A stretch of DNA of 64,000 nt from Gracilaria domingensis (lineage: Eukaryota; Rhodophyta; Florideophyceae; Gracilariales; Gracilariaceae). The stretch is from positions 16,761 to 80,760 of the forward strand of contig VCMS01000203.1 in assembly GCA_022539475.1 (NCBI GenBank). The letters run 5' to 3'. The translations under genes and the position numbers were made by a program. Every line of letters starts with the position of its first letter. Position 1 is the first letter of the stretch. Shown here piece by piece: positions 20,091 through 30,427 of the stretch. A model generated the notes under the pieces. The model made no database searches. It saw nothing but the letters and a program-made list of their open reading frames with translations, and was not told the DNA's origin.

Positions 20091-20787
20091 GATGTGCAGT
20101 TATGAAATAACCTGCTGGTATGCCGTCTGATAATAGCTGAGAAATGAGAATACTCAAAGAAGTTCAGGACCCGGGTTCTTCGGAAAACAAACAAGCCCCT
20201 TTTCCAGCAACACTCGAGCCCGAGAAGAGAAGGTCAGTTCATGTAGGAGCTTACGAGCGCTGATGACCTTGTGGTTGATCAACCGCAGAAGTCTTAGTTT
20301 AAAGTTTGCGGGTTAAAAGCTATGAGCTTCGCTTGCTGCGAAGGTACGGAAATTATGAAGTTATCTGCAACTTATATCATATGTTGGTCGAGTTCAAGAT
20401 ATTCGCTTCACGAGAAGATAATTTAGATATGATATTCGAAGAAATCGCAGAGTTCAGGAACTGCTTGAAGAGGCGACTGTTCAGAAAAATTCCATCGAAT
20501 GTACACCTGGCACCTGCGGGTTGGTCCAGTTCCAAATCGCAGTGAACCACCCACTGGGGAATCAAGCTTGCTGCAGTCACGGCGCATGCGGTTGACAGAG
20601 AGTTGCACCGAGTGCCAATCCAATGCGTGTGGTCGCACTTTGGCTGTGCTCATCGTTGACCTCGAAAGGGAAAACGCCATTCTATCTGTGCCTACTAGCT
20701 AGCGCTTTAAGAGTCAAGACAAGTCACATGCTTCCTCTCGTGCTCGAATTGAGCAGACCTGGATATCGTTTTACACGGTCTCGGTGA
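20091..20787. other. Intergenic between SRPBCC and ABC1K genes
   Basis: Divergent promoter space of about 0.7 kb. Short frames only; nothing recognised. Confidence 0.5.
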
Positions 20788-23073
20788 ATGCCAAAGTTCT
20801 CAGGGCGGTTCCGAAAAGACAATATGTCTGCTTGTTATCGTGCTACGCTCGGGCTTAGGCCTCTAACTTTTGTCCCATCTGGTTCACTTTCGCACACTAA
20901 GAAGTTTCTGTCCGTTCCTTTGGCCAGACGTGGTTCATCGCAGCGACACACGTCATACCGCATAAAGCCAACCTCAAGCCCTAGAGCTGCCCTCGCGCTC
21001 TCCGAATTCCGTGAGGACGAGGGTCAACAGTCGACAACACGTATATCACAAGTTTCGAACATTGGCGGTGATGATACAGGACTTCCTCTTGAATTCGATC
21101 AGGAAGCTATTGAGAAATACTGGAACAAACGCGGCACAGCCCTGACAAAGCGTTTGGTAGAGGTTACTGCAATTTTCACGCCGTGGATTCTTCGGGTAGC
21201 AGCTGACGCGGCAGGGGGAACGCTGAACCAAAATGGAGCAAAGCGAGCTGCGGAACTAAGAGATGTGCTTACCACGTTGGGACCGACGTTTGTCAAACTT
21301 GGTCAAGCTCTTTCGGTACGTCCCGACATCATCGGTCCGGAAGCGATGAACGAACTTCGCCTGCTCTGTGATGCCGTGCCGTCGTTTGCGAATGAAATTG
21401 CATTCCAGATGATGGAAGAGGAGTTAGGCCGTCCTATTGATGAAATCTATTCCGAGATATCGGAAAAACCTATTGCTGCGGCTTCGCTCGGCCAGGTGTA
21501 CAAGGCACGACTAAGAAGCAACGGAAACGAAGTTGCGGTGAAAGTGCAACGCCCAGATATGTTGCGAAAAGTCAGCTTGGATTTGTACTGCATGAAGAGA
21601 GTTGCTCGTCTCGTGGAGATGGTTCAAGCCCAGTTCACTGCAGCTCAAACTGATTACACCAGTCTCTTATTGGAATGGTCGAAAGGTACATACAAGGAAC
21701 TAGATTATGAAAACGAAGCGGAGAACTCACGACGATTTGCAAGTCTCGTCCAAGCCCGTCTACCGGAAGTTTACGTGCCCGAAGTTTACGACCAGTATAC
21801 GAGTCGCAAGGTTCTAACCATGGAGTGGATTAACGGAAGGAAATTATCGGAATGCAGTCCGGAACAAATTAACGCTTTAGTATCTAAGGGGGTAGAGTGC
21901 TTCTTATTCCAACTTCTCTCTGCCGGCTTCTTCCACGCAGACCCTCACACAGGAAACTTGATTCGCTTAGACAACGGGCAACTATGCGTTATTGACTTTG
22001 GTCTCATGGCTGTGATTGACAAAGAAGAGATGGACGCTATGGTGTCTGCCATCGTTCACTTGGCAAACAGAGACTGGCCAAAGGTTATTGAAGACTTCGT
22101 AATTCTCAAGTTTCTACCCGCCGATATCGACACATCCAAGGTGGAGCCCGTTATTGGGGCTATTCTCGATCAAGCTCTTGAGGGCGGTGGCGCAAATTCT
22201 ATCAACTTCCAGTCTCTTTCCGACGAATTAGCAACTGTAACGTTTGACTTCCCCTTCTCCATTCCTCCGGCTTTTGCTCTTCTCTTGCGTGCACTGTCTG
22301 TCTTAGAGGGTATTGCGCTCGTTGGTGACCCACAGTTTAAGCTTATTATGGAATCCTTTCCATTTGTATCCCGACTCATTATGACGGACCGGAGTCCAGC
22401 TCTAAGAACTGCTCTACGGGAAATTTTGTACAAAGACGGCAGTTTTAGCCCGAGGAGGCTTCGAGTTCTTCTTGATTCATCTCAAGGAGTAATTAACGAG
22501 GGTGATGCTTTTGTGGACTTTGATACACTAAGCAACAACTCCAAAATCTCAAGAGATGCCGTTGACTTTCTTTTTAGTGAGGAAGGCCTCCTTATTCGCG
22601 AAATACTAGTGGAAGAACTGGCCAAAGGAATTGATGTGTACGTCAGAGATGCATATCATCGTACTGCCGTATCCTTCGAACGGTCTGTTCCCGCGCCTCT
22701 ACGTGGATTCTTGCGTACTCCAAGCTTAGCAGTACCACTTGTTCCGTTACCGTTCATGTTAAGTCCCGAACCTTTCTTCGCGCTTCCTCCTGTTGACAAG
22801 TCAGAAAGGGCGTTCTTGGACAATCTTAGTGAAATATTTGAATGGGTAGCAACAGACGCCGTTTCTTCAGGAGTGCTGCAACCCAATGTAATTCTTGAAT
22901 TGCTTCCAGAAGTTGTAGCGAAGTCGAGCATAATCGGGAGACAAGTAGCAGGTCATCTCGGAGAGAGGTTTCTGAGGAGACTTTTCGAAGATCTCCTCCG
23001 TGGGAACGGCGAGGTCATCAACGGGCGCAGACGAATTACTTTTGCAGAGAAGCAAGCGACCGAGGGGCTCTAG
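20788..23073 (+). CDS. ABC1/UbiB-family atypical kinase, plastid type
   Basis: 761 residues. The first 70 are rich in Ser, Arg and hydroxylated residues, consistent with a plastid transit peptide. The ABC1 core follows: the KxGQ motif in FVKLGQALSVRPD (about 168-180), the Ala-rich loop AAASLGQVYKA (about 230-240), the VAVK lysine (K252), the catalytic loop FFHADPHTGNL and the metal-binding IDFG. The C-terminal extension is long, as in plastoglobule ABC1K proteins of plants, which influence prenylquinone and carotenoid metabolism. ABC1 kinases are unusual ATPases or kinases that control prenyl-lipid pathways. Which ABC1K subgroup this is cannot be settled by eye; mitochondrial COQ8 is less likely given the length. 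Confidence 0.9.
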   Translation: MPKFSGRFRKDNMSACYRATLGLRPLTFVPSGSLSHTKKFLSVPLARRGSSQRHTSYRIKPTSSPRAALALSEFREDEGQQSTTRISQVSNIGGDDTGLPLEFDQEAIEKYWNKRGTALTKRLVEVTAIFTPWILRVAADAAGGTLNQNGAKRAAELRDVLTTLGPTFVKLGQALSVRPDIIGPEAMNELRLLCDAVPSFANEIAFQMMEEELGRPIDEIYSEISEKPIAAASLGQVYKARLRSNGNEVAVKVQRPDMLRKVSLDLYCMKRVARLVEMVQAQFTAAQTDYTSLLLEWSKGTYKELDYENEAENSRRFASLVQARLPEVYVPEVYDQYTSRKVLTMEWINGRKLSECSPEQINALVSKGVECFLFQLLSAGFFHADPHTGNLIRLDNGQLCVIDFGLMAVIDKEEMDAMVSAIVHLANRDWPKVIEDFVILKFLPADIDTSKVEPVIGAILDQALEGGGANSINFQSLSDELATVTFDFPFSIPPAFALLLRALSVLEGIALVGDPQFKLIMESFPFVSRLIMTDRSPALRTALREILYKDGSFSPRRLRVLLDSSQGVINEGDAFVDFDTLSNNSKISRDAVDFLFSEEGLLIREILVEELAKGIDVYVRDAYHRTAVSFERSVPAPLRGFLRTPSLAVPLVPLPFMLSPEPFFALPPVDKSERAFLDNLSEIFEWVATDAVSSGVLQPNVILELLPEVVAKSSIIGRQVAGHLGERFLRRLFEDLLRGNGEVINGRRRITFAEKQATEGL

Positions 23074-23265
23074 ATCTTAGCTTGTTCTTTCACCACTCTG
23101 TTAGGTTAAAAAAATAGTTGTACAGTAACTCTGCACAATCGTGAGAACTGGAGCTTCAGAAGCATTCCGAGCTGAGCATCGGGAGAAAACGTCGAAAAGG
23201 ATTTCCGTTTCTCGTTCTTTCGCGCAGTAAGCCGACGTGTACTGATACGGGTTTCAGGCCACTTC

Positions 23266-24066
23266 CTATCGACCCCAACTTTTTGTCTTTTGCGATGATG
23301 GCAAAGTCGGAATTGCGATTGAAGGACGTTTCAATCTCCTCCCTCGAGCTCTTCCATCCAAAATTGCGAGCCGCATAAGACTGCAATACAAATAAATCGC
23401 ATGAGCATTGTCATCGTTTCCTGGAATGGGATAAGTGAGCAGCTCTGGATCACAATCTGAGTCCGCAATGCCAATGGTAGGGATACCACACAGCTTAGCC
23501 TCTCGAAGGGCCGGCATATGCCTCAGAGTGTCCACAATGAACACGCAGTCAGGAATTCTGTAGTTGAACCTCTCGGCCTGATTGGATTTGATCGGGTTCG
23601 TAAGAGTGCCACCCGTCCATCGAGCACCGCTGATCGTAAACGCACCAGCTTTCCTTGCCTGTTTTTCAACTATCTTGCCCTTCTGCACATCTTTTGGTCC
23701 AAGCCAAAGAAAGGTGCAGTCATTCTCAGCCATATGGGAAGCTGAGATCAGAGCGCGACGTAGCATTTCCATAGTTTTGTCTAGATCTATCACATGCATC
23801 CCGTTACGATGACCAAGGAGGTACGGTGCCATCTTCGGATTCCAAAGCTTTGTCCTGTGACCCATATGTACTCTGGCATCCATTAGATCCTGGACGCTGT
23901 ATTTATGGAAAATTGAATTGGCACTTGAAGCAAACTTTGGTGTAGACATCAAATCAGAATATGACATGGGTCCCTTGGGCGAAGCAGAGGTCGTGGAAAA
24001 GTTCCGAATGACTCTCACAGAGCTTCGGAAAGCCATGTCTCTTGGCGGTCCAAACTTCCTGCTCAC
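23266..24066 (-). CDS. Mitochondrial small-subunit ribosomal protein uS2
   Basis: 266 residues. The N-terminus is basic with RNFSTTSA, a typical mitochondrial presequence ending. The uS2 body follows: the signature VQDLMDARVHMGHRTKLWNP, then HVIDLDKT, the central PDCVFIVDT block, and GIPTIGIADSDCDPE near the end. It binds the head-platform junction of the small ribosomal subunit. Nuclear location and presequence indicate the mitochondrial copy, since red algal plastids encode their own rps2. The ABC1K gene converges on it. Confidence 0.92.
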   Translation of the reverse strand: MSRKFGPPRDMAFRSSVRVIRNFSTTSASPKGPMSYSDLMSTPKFASSANSIFHKYSVQDLMDARVHMGHRTKLWNPKMAPYLLGHRNGMHVIDLDKTMEMLRRALISASHMAENDCTFLWLGPKDVQKGKIVEKQARKAGAFTISGARWTGGTLTNPIKSNQAERFNYRIPDCVFIVDTLRHMPALREAKLCGIPTIGIADSDCDPELLTYPIPGNDDNAHAIYLYCSLMRLAILDGRARGRRLKRPSIAIPTLPSSQKTKSWGR

Positions 24067-24667
24067 CAGACGATCAGTAAATCTTGACGCCTTTTAGGCC
24101 TTCCGTGCTCACATTCGAGTCCTATCCCTTGATCACGGTACTTCTAATCATGGGAACCCGTGAACCAGGGAAACTCTAGAGTAGGCACCAGGAGTTCTGT
24201 CGTAAATGAAGTCTCGCGAAGCGGACAACTCCAGTAATAAAATAATCTAAAGAGTCCAGATCAGTTCTCTTTGATTCCTTGACACTCAAAAAGTTGCAAG
24301 CAAATTGTAAATAAATTATTTATAACGGAAATTCTTGAATTGCGCGATCTTCAATATTTTCCATTCGCTTGCCCCATATCACTATTTTGGGAGAATTGTA
24401 TTGTATGCAGGGTGCATACTATGCACCCTCACATTCTTTACGTCACCAATTGTGACACTATCGGCGTGTTCGTCGGGATCTTTCGGATCTCGTTTTTTGG
24501 AATGGAGAACACAAGTTCATTCTTCGTCCCTAGAACTCGCAAGTTTGACTGGTGTTTAGCATTAGCCAGCGTCTTACACCAATATTGAAACTGGTAATCC
24601 TAGACTACCGCAACAGAAAACAATCACCCCCCACAAATTTTAACGGTTTAGTTTTTCTCAACTTGAT
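24067..24667. promoter_or_regulatory. Divergent intergenic region with palindrome
   Basis: About 600 bp between the uS2 and CRY-DASH genes. It includes a perfect palindrome at 24409-24429 (AGGGTGCATA and TATGCACCCT around one C), which could be a binding site for a dimeric factor. AT-rich runs lie near 24300. Confidence 0.4.
24409..24429. repeat. Perfect 21-bp palindrome
   Basis: Arms at 24409-24418 and 24420-24429 around one C, between divergent uS2 and CRY-DASH genes. Confidence 0.8.
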
Positions 24668-26548
24668 ATGCCGAGGGTAACCCAGAAGTTGGGGGTGGTG
24701 ATATTAACAGAAAAGGAATCACTTGGAAGGATCGCTCTAGGACCAGCCTTTGCCCAACCGTCGACAATCAATTGGAACAAACAACACGGTCCAAGCTGGT
24801 GCTCTGCATTTGATAAAATGAATCGGACCTCTGGTCGTGGCCGAGACGCATACCAGACAAGAGGTAGAGGTAGAAGACATCGGGCACCTAATTTGCGAGC
24901 ATCTATAGATCCATTCGTTGGTCCAAAAGTCTTAAAACGTGAGCTGCCAAAGTCTCTATCGCCTGATAGCGTTGCTGTTCTTTGGCTTCGCAACGATCTC
25001 CGTGTTCGTGATAACGAAGCTTTGGTACTAGCGAACACTGCAAACATATTCGTACCGGTTTACGTCTTTGACTTGTCAAAGTTCGGGATAAAGAATGCCT
25101 CGCCTTGGGGGTTTCAAAGAAATGGTCCTTTTCGAACGGTGTTTCTGATAGAGTCTGTGAAAGATATGCAACAGTCGTTACGAGTGAAGGGGAATGATCT
25201 GTTAATACGACAAGGCTCTCCGGTGGAAGAGGTCCTTGACGTCGTTAAGTCTTTGGTAAAGGCTGGTCTTGGTCCTGTGAATGTGGTGGCTCATAAAGAA
25301 TCGACTTGGGAAGAGACAAGAGATGAAAATGCTATCGAGGAAGGTCTGAAAAAACAGTCGGAGGAAACTGGAGTTGAAATCAAAATGCACTGGGTGTGGG
25401 GATCAACAATGCATCATGTAGATGATGTACCTTTTAACCCAGGAGGTCCAGCTTTGCCAAAGACATTTACTGCGTATCGCAAACTAGTTGAAGGGAGGCA
25501 GGTTCCCGTCCGCAAAGAAATCCCAACTCCTGAACGATTGAAACTGTTTCCACTTCACTTACGACTGCGCAAGGATCCCTTTCCTACCCTACGACAAGAC
25601 TTGCAAGTGGAAGGTCTTTGCGATCCTCTTGACTATGCCTTCCCTCATCCGTTAGGTGCGATGGATTTTGTTGGTGGTGAATCAAAGGGTTTAAAGCGAA
25701 TGAAGGTCTACTTCTGGAATGGTTTTCTGGAAGAGTACAAAAAAACTCGGAATGAAAGCGGAAGGAGAAACTCATCTTCGAAATTTTCCTCATGGTTATC
25801 ATTAGGATGCCTTTCACCTCGAACTTTGTACTGGGAAGTTAAAGAGTTTGAAAACAAGAAAGAGGCAAACGACTCTACCTATTGGATGATCTTTGAACTG
25901 ATGACTCGCGACTATTTTCGATGGGTTTCTGCGTCTGTCGGTACGAAGTTATTTGCTTTAAACGGTTACACAGGAAGAAGTTCAAGTGACAAGTCCATTT
26001 TCGCCGTGGACATTACAACAATGAAGCCTTTCCATCGTGAAAGGTTGCGAAAATGGATCGAAGGAAAGACCGGCGCCCCTTTCATTGATGCAAGCATGCG
26101 TGAACTTGCATTGACGGGGTTTATGAGCAATCGCGGGAGACAAAACGTAGCATCTTTTCTCATTCATGATCTTGAGTTTCCAGACTGGAGGGCGGGTGCT
26201 GAATACTTCGAAAGTATTCTTATCGATCATGACGTCGCTTCGAACTGGGGCAACTGGGCTTATCTCGCTGGAGTTGGTAGTGATCCTCGTGGAGGCCGGA
26301 AGTTTAACGTTATAAAGCAAAGCATAGAATACGACCCAAATGGGTGGTTCATTCAAAGATGGTGTCCTGAACTTGTCGACTTGCCTGCACCGATGATTCA
26401 CGAACCACACAAATTGCCTCCTGAGGCTCTCAAGGATATTGGTATAATCAAAGGAGAAACTTATCCCAATCCAATCGTGCCACTACCTGAGGCACCTGTC
26501 ACACAGGATAATCAAGCCAAGAAAACCCCCACTGACGCTAAAGTCTAA
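24668..26548 (+). CDS. Cryptochrome DASH / photolyase-family flavoprotein
   Basis: 626 residues. The photolyase antenna domain starts at about 100 with VAVLWLRNDLRVRDNEAL. The FAD-binding half carries FIDASMRELALTGFMSNRGR, then QNVASFLIHDL and DHDVASNWGNWAYLAGVGSDPRGGRKFN, a block diagnostic of the CRY-DASH clade. CRY-DASH proteins repair cyclobutane dimers in single-stranded DNA or signal blue light, and are commonly in plastids and mitochondria. The first 100 residues include an RG-rich patch (TRGRGRR) and may contain a targeting sequence; an internal Met at about residue 51 is an alternative start. Confidence 0.92.
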   Translation: MPRVTQKLGVVILTEKESLGRIALGPAFAQPSTINWNKQHGPSWCSAFDKMNRTSGRGRDAYQTRGRGRRHRAPNLRASIDPFVGPKVLKRELPKSLSPDSVAVLWLRNDLRVRDNEALVLANTANIFVPVYVFDLSKFGIKNASPWGFQRNGPFRTVFLIESVKDMQQSLRVKGNDLLIRQGSPVEEVLDVVKSLVKAGLGPVNVVAHKESTWEETRDENAIEEGLKKQSEETGVEIKMHWVWGSTMHHVDDVPFNPGGPALPKTFTAYRKLVEGRQVPVRKEIPTPERLKLFPLHLRLRKDPFPTLRQDLQVEGLCDPLDYAFPHPLGAMDFVGGESKGLKRMKVYFWNGFLEEYKKTRNESGRRNSSSKFSSWLSLGCLSPRTLYWEVKEFENKKEANDSTYWMIFELMTRDYFRWVSASVGTKLFALNGYTGRSSSDKSIFAVDITTMKPFHRERLRKWIEGKTGAPFIDASMRELALTGFMSNRGRQNVASFLIHDLEFPDWRAGAEYFESILIDHDVASNWGNWAYLAGVGSDPRGGRKFNVIKQSIEYDPNGWFIQRWCPELVDLPAPMIHEPHKLPPEALKDIGIIKGETYPNPIVPLPEAPVTQDNQAKKTPTDAKV

Positions 26549-26974
26549 CCATGAAGGGCGACCCGGTGCCACAGAGTACAACTGATGAAGCACTCACAAG
26601 TCCTTCAAATGCTTGACAGCAGACTTTCAGAGCTGGCTACTGTGCCTTTGCAAGTTGAACCAAAGTAAATACAAAGTCTACGATTGCAAGTTTGCTTTAA
26701 GAGCACGACCAATATGTGCAGAGAAGGCAAGCATGCGCCGTCTGCACGCCTGCAACTGTCGATGACAGCAGCCTGTATACAAACTATTGAGTTAGTTGAA
26801 CCCAGAATACCTGTCTCATCCCGTCTTCTTCGGCATACGAAAACAAAGTTCCGAAAAAGACAAAGGAGGGCGGTGCCGAAAAACCGTAAGACATTCTGGG
26901 TCGTTGATCACCATGAGATGGCCATAGTGAACAGGAGAACAATACAAGAGCAGCATTCGCCGCAATACATTCTG
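26549..26974. other. Intergenic between two convergent genes
   Basis: CRY-DASH and the pseudoprotease gene converge here. Small frames only; nothing recognised. Confidence 0.5.
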
Positions 26975-29900
26975 TCACTCTGTGCCAGACTCAGAATCAC
27001 GACGAATTCTATCATTCCAAATCTCTTTGAGCTTTGGGACAGACAAATGCCCTGTTTCATCACTGTTATTATTACCCCTGGTATTGACATCCTTTTCCCT
27101 TTGACTGTATCTCATCACTCGACTTTGCACCGCGACGCTGCCGAGTTGCTCTGGTAGTTCCGGCTTCACCTCAGGAAGTCCACCAGAAAGTGCATCTTTT
27201 GTACCTTTGGCGTCGGCACTCTCGCTACCTCCTGTTGGAGATGGTCCACCTGCAAACAAAGAGACCCCCAGTTCATGTTTCGATGTTGAATATTTATTGG
27301 CTCTGGATCCACTTTGCTTTTCATGCTGTTCCAATGTTGACTTGTAGTTTCTTGGTTTCGATTGCAACGAAAATTCTGGAGCAGAATCGTGTAAAACCCC
27401 CGAATGCTTTGTTTCAGGAGCAGAGGGACTCGTCGCTCGTTTCGGGTGTATAGGGCGAGCATTTTGGTGTTCTGTGTGATCCATTTCCTCAGTTCTACCA
27501 ACAGTTTCATACATGACCTGAGGAGAGTCACTTGGCAGCAACTCTTGTTTTGGTGCTGAATCATGCATAAAATCCGCACTATGTGGCGCATCGTTAGCCT
27601 TGGAGTCTTCTGTGGTCGTAGCAAATCTTGCATGTGAAAACTTAGCATTCACAGCTGATGGGGTTTTCCGCAAAGTATGTTCATCTCGATTCGATCGGTT
27701 TTGTGCCGTGTTCGATTCCAGAGCGTCTTGCGAGACTATAGGGTGCGTATGGCAGAAGGGTGCGGTGCTTTCAGCCTTCTCGTTACCCTCGAATCGAATA
27801 CTTTCTAAGTCTGGGGTATGGAGATGCTTTCCTAAACAAAAATCAGTCTGTGAATCGCAATACTTCGATGGCGCTATGAAACGCGACAATCCCTCAGTAC
27901 GAACCGCAGAACCAGAGCCAACATCTTGCATCGAAATCTGCGACATTTCCGATTCGCCATGCTGATACCCGGACCAAAGCTCCCGCACTTGAGATGATGA
28001 CTCATCTTCAATACTCCCAAGAGTCGCCCTTGAGGGGCTCGAGGTGAGCGGTAAGGCCGGCGATACCATACTGACGTTTCGCTCACTCTCTCCACCCAGC
28101 AATTTGCTTTCTTCCGGAGGACTGGCTGCATCTTCTTCGTTCATGTGACTAGACCGTCGTTTTTCCAGTTCATCAAGTGAAAGAGAAGGCCCTTTTCGAT
28201 AACCCCTGAGAGTGGGAATTGACCGTGTTTCTTCGAAACCCGAACGCCTGTCATCTGTGTACCGTCGGTTACCAGCCATAAAAGCCCGCTCGAACAATTC
28301 TTTAGCATCACTTTCCGATCCAGAATCTGAGACGCTGTAGTTTTCTGAGAAGTAGTCCATTCGTGTCAAACTGTACTTGCCAGATACCGAGAAGGAACTC
28401 TCTAGCATTTCACCGCTACTTGATTCAGCTTGACGTGAACTTGCACCCTGACGACTGCTGCTTGCGGGGCCATTGGACTGTCCATCGCTAGAAAGGGTGC
28501 TTTCCTTCATTCCAGAGCCACTGAACATTCTACGTAAGGCGTTCACGACATTTGGACGCTTTGCAGTGGCAAGTGCACGCAACGCGGCAGAATCAACGAT
28601 CGTTTCTTCAACGTGCTCTGACTCATTATCGATAGGAGCAAACGCCGCGAGCAATGTGTCAGCTTTTGCTAGCTCTCCAGGAGGCGGTCGTGAGGAAGAC
28701 AGAGCGCGTCTTAATGGTGATGAGGATGCTGAACCTCGTTTGGACCCAGAACGTGAAAGACTAGCAAACATACCGCGCGAACCGCTTTGAGGAGATTGCG
28801 GCAGTGGCGATAAAGGGGGCGAAAGGTTAGTGGATGCAGCCTCAGACATGCTGCGCAGACTAGTTTGCACCTCAAGACGGTGCCATGCAGCTTCAAGATT
28901 CGCTTCCTCTCTCGCAGCCTGAAATGCCACTTCTTGCAGACTTGGTTCAACGCTTTTATCGGCACCCGAAAGCACATCGTCCACAACGCGCTGTGTTGGA
29001 ATCTTGTGTATAGAGGAGAGATCTGACTTCGACGGCGGTCGAAAAAGCTTATCCCAGGCTGAACTTACCCATTCGGGGGCGTCCGGAATCGCTTCACGAG
29101 GTAACTCAAGTGGTTCTTCTTCTTTCATCATTCTCGCACGTATGGCAGCTAGGGAACGTGTAGAGTATTCTTTAGCACGCTTTAAACGTTCGATCGCATT
29201 GGAAGATAGTTGAGAAAGTGACATAGTTGATTGCCTTTCACGCTGAATACCCTCAAAGGGGTCAGGCATGATTAGGTCTGGAGCTCGTGAGTTAATGAAA
29301 GAATCCTCGGCTTGAAGCCCAGTTCTCCAACGACGTCGACGAGCTCGCATGCGCCGCACGATGCAAAGGAAAATGAGGGTTCCGAGTAAGCCAGCTAGCA
29401 CAAGAGTACACACAGCAATTATAGAGGCGCGAGCAGCCACGGGGAGCGAACCTTTTGGGGTTGCCAGTACAACATTGTTGATGCCCGTAGGAGGAATGAA
29501 AAACTCTGAAAGTGTTGCGTTGCCCATGGTCCTGCGAATCCATGAGACGTAAGGTGCAACAGTTGTGTAGATGATAGGGGCCCTCCCATTTGTGCAAAAG
29601 GGTCTCTGAACTTCGTAAGAATCGTGCCTACCAAGCGTGGCGACGGCGACAAGAACGGCGACAGTGCCAGATTTATCTACGTCGTAAAGTGGGCTACCTG
29701 TGTCCCCAAAACACGGACCACATGTTGCAGAGGAAGCGGTACATATACGACGTGCACGATCATTATCTTGCGGTTCAGGACAAGGAGATATCGGCATGTC
29801 TGCGAATAGAAGTGGACGCTCCTTGTGTGTGAGAGGTTGCTGGTTGTTGAACGGAGGTTCACTTGTCCCATACCCCTTGAGTCTAAGGTATGTTCGCCGT

Positions 29901-30427
29901 GGAGATCTTGCAAAGGCAGAATTGTTATTTACGCGCATAACGTTCTGTGTCTTAAGATCAATGGGCTCCGGGATCGGTTCCGATGATTCCACGGGAACTG
30001 TGTCACTGGTGAGAAGGATGGGGCGTCGTAATTGTACGAGCTGCAAGTCATAGCGCCATGGAGTCGGGGTGGGCAATCTGTACATGGGGTGAGAGATCAC
30101 TCGTTCGATTTCGTACAATGCACCAGTGAGGGACGAGCCTCCGTGAAGAACGAAGTTGAAATCGGCCGAGATGGGGCATTGCGCAGCTGTGAGCACCCAC
30201 AAGGGATGAATAAGCGAGCCAACACAGACATAGTTAATTCCTTCAGCGTCACGATACGCTAGCGTCACGACGTTGTCGAGAGCAACAGCCTCTGCAGGGC
30301 GACCGCCTAAAATGCGCACGCTAGTGTTAAACAACGGAAGTTTGACCTCACATTCCTCCTGAGCTTTCGCCACGCTTAGCAGCAGTAACAGGGACAGTGA
30401 ATAGAGAAGCCATGGCTGCGACTGCAT
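26975..30427 (-). CDS. Membrane-anchored trypsin-like pseudoprotease with long cytoplasmic tail
   Basis: 1150 residues from the ATG at 30427, chosen because it opens a clear signal peptide (MQSQPWLLYSLSLLLLLSVA). The frame extends 60 codons upstream without a targeting signature. A chymotrypsin-fold domain (about 38-300) begins RILGGRPA, like an activated N-terminus. Catalytic positions are altered: LTAAQC (Q83 for His), YDLQLV (D127 kept), GDTGSP (T243 for Ser). A single membrane helix follows at about 334-357 (IIAVCTLVLAGLLGTLIFLCIV), then RRMRARRRR as a stop-transfer. The remaining 790 residues are Ser-, Glu- and Pro-rich and presumably disordered and cytoplasmic. This predicts a type I receptor-like protein with an outside binding domain that cannot cleave in the usual way. 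Confidence 0.85.
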   Translation of the reverse strand: MQSQPWLLYSLSLLLLLSVAKAQEECEVKLPLFNTSVRILGGRPAEAVALDNVVTLAYRDAEGINYVCVGSLIHPLWVLTAAQCPISADFNFVLHGGSSLTGALYEIERVISHPMYRLPTPTPWRYDLQLVQLRRPILLTSDTVPVESSEPIPEPIDLKTQNVMRVNNNSAFARSPRRTYLRLKGYGTSEPPFNNQQPLTHKERPLLFADMPISPCPEPQDNDRARRICTASSATCGPCFGDTGSPLYDVDKSGTVAVLVAVATLGRHDSYEVQRPFCTNGRAPIIYTTVAPYVSWIRRTMGNATLSEFFIPPTGINNVVLATPKGSLPVAARASIIAVCTLVLAGLLGTLIFLCIVRRMRARRRRWRTGLQAEDSFINSRAPDLIMPDPFEGIQRERQSTMSLSQLSSNAIERLKRAKEYSTRSLAAIRARMMKEEEPLELPREAIPDAPEWVSSAWDKLFRPPSKSDLSSIHKIPTQRVVDDVLSGADKSVEPSLQEVAFQAAREEANLEAAWHRLEVQTSLRSMSEAASTNLSPPLSPLPQSPQSGSRGMFASLSRSGSKRGSASSSPLRRALSSSRPPPGELAKADTLLAAFAPIDNESEHVEETIVDSAALRALATAKRPNVVNALRRMFSGSGMKESTLSSDGQSNGPASSSRQGASSRQAESSSGEMLESSFSVSGKYSLTRMDYFSENYSVSDSGSESDAKELFERAFMAGNRRYTDDRRSGFEETRSIPTLRGYRKGPSLSLDELEKRRSSHMNEEDAASPPEESKLLGGESERNVSMVSPALPLTSSPSRATLGSIEDESSSQVRELWSGYQHGESEMSQISMQDVGSGSAVRTEGLSRFIAPSKYCDSQTDFCLGKHLHTPDLESIRFEGNEKAESTAPFCHTHPIVSQDALESNTAQNRSNRDEHTLRKTPSAVNAKFSHARFATTTEDSKANDAPHSADFMHDSAPKQELLPSDSPQVMYETVGRTEEMDHTEHQNARPIHPKRATSPSAPETKHSGVLHDSAPEFSLQSKPRNYKSTLEQHEKQSGSRANKYSTSKHELGVSLFAGGPSPTGGSESADAKGTKDALSGGLPEVKPELPEQLGSVAVQSRVMRYSQREKDVNTRGNNNSDETGHLSVPKLKEIWNDRIRRDSESGTE

